NCBI GenBank assembly: GCA_902386025.1
Contig: CABMHR010000001.1
Coordinates: 1 to 35,740 of the forward strand
DNA length: 35,740 bases
Origin: an uncultured archaeon
GTDB taxonomy: Archaea; Nanobdellota; Nanobdellia; Pacearchaeales; GW2011-AR1
Direction: 5' to 3'
A program made the translations under genes and the position numbers. Each line of letters opens with the position of its first letter. Position 1 is the stretch's first letter. A model generated the notes under the pieces. The model made no database searches. It saw nothing but the letters and a program-made list of their open reading frames with translations, and was not told where the DNA came from. This document shows, piece after piece, positions 35,415 through 35,740 of this stretch.

Positions 35415-35740
35415 ATGTTATCAGAAGAAGAAACAGAAGAATTTAAGCAGAAGATAATTTCCCAGATTGAATCAACTTTTCCAGAGGAGCAGATAGATTC
35501 GGCAGTAAGCCGGATTGAATCAATGAATTCAGAGGAATTTGAAAAGTTTTTAGAAAAGAACAAGATAATAAAGCAGGCAGGGGAAAATTCAGAGGAAAAA
35601 AATGAATGCGTTTTTTGTTCAATTGCTTCTGGAAAGATTAAGTCAGTTAAAATAAGTGAAAATGAAGGGGCAGTAGCAGTTCTTGAAATAAATCCAATAT
35701 CTAAAGGACATTGTCTTGTGATAGCAAAATCTCATTCAGA
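35415..35740 (+). CDS. HIT-family protein with N-terminal extension (3'-truncated by window edge)
   Basis: Hand translation from ATG 35415: MLSEEETEEFKQKIISQ...ECVFCSIASGKIKSVKISENEGAVAVLEINPISKGHCLVIAKSHS, open to window end. Confidence 0.85.
   Translation, partial: MLSEEETEEFKQKIISQIESTFPEEQIDSAVSRIESMNSEEFEKFLEKNKIIKQAGENSEEKNECVFCSIASGKIKSVKISENEGAVAVLEINPISKGHCLVIAKSHS

Overview
This is a 35.7-kb, AT-rich archaeal chromosomal segment. The gene content includes archaeal information-processing genes: TFB, RadA, GINS51-like, RPA, SRP54/FtsY, aIF2-alpha, aEF1-beta, and ribosomal proteins S8e, S3Ae, L44e and S15. Small gene sizes, many hypothetical surface proteins and intron-bearing tRNAs are consistent with a DPANN-type (Pace-/Woesearchaeota-like) genome; that placement is inference. 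Six tRNA genes are visible (Cys, Arg, Leu, Val, Thr, Gln), and three of them carry introns. The most unusual features are: (1) an array upstream of a GINS51-like gene in which the promoter and first ~10 codons are repeated and interleaved with a hairpin repeat, giving two upstream ORFs that end in ATGA overlaps; one hairpin is identical over 52 nt to a copy 12 kb away; (2) a stand-alone [FeFe]-hydrogenase H-domain-like protein lacking the proton-transfer Cys; (3) a bacterial-type TGT in an archaeon; (4) a tRNA-Thr with A18/C33/G55; (5) a tRNA-Arg with a truncated tandem copy; (6) a short dispersed AAAAGAGGTGATAAC element, one copy lying in frame within bud32; (7) tandem hairpins with compensatory changes after tRNA-Thr; (8) a 1951-aa secreted protein with a possible C-terminal Cys/His peptidase-like domain. 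No CRISPR array, rRNA gene or transposase was seen. All calls come from reading the sequence; no database search was run.
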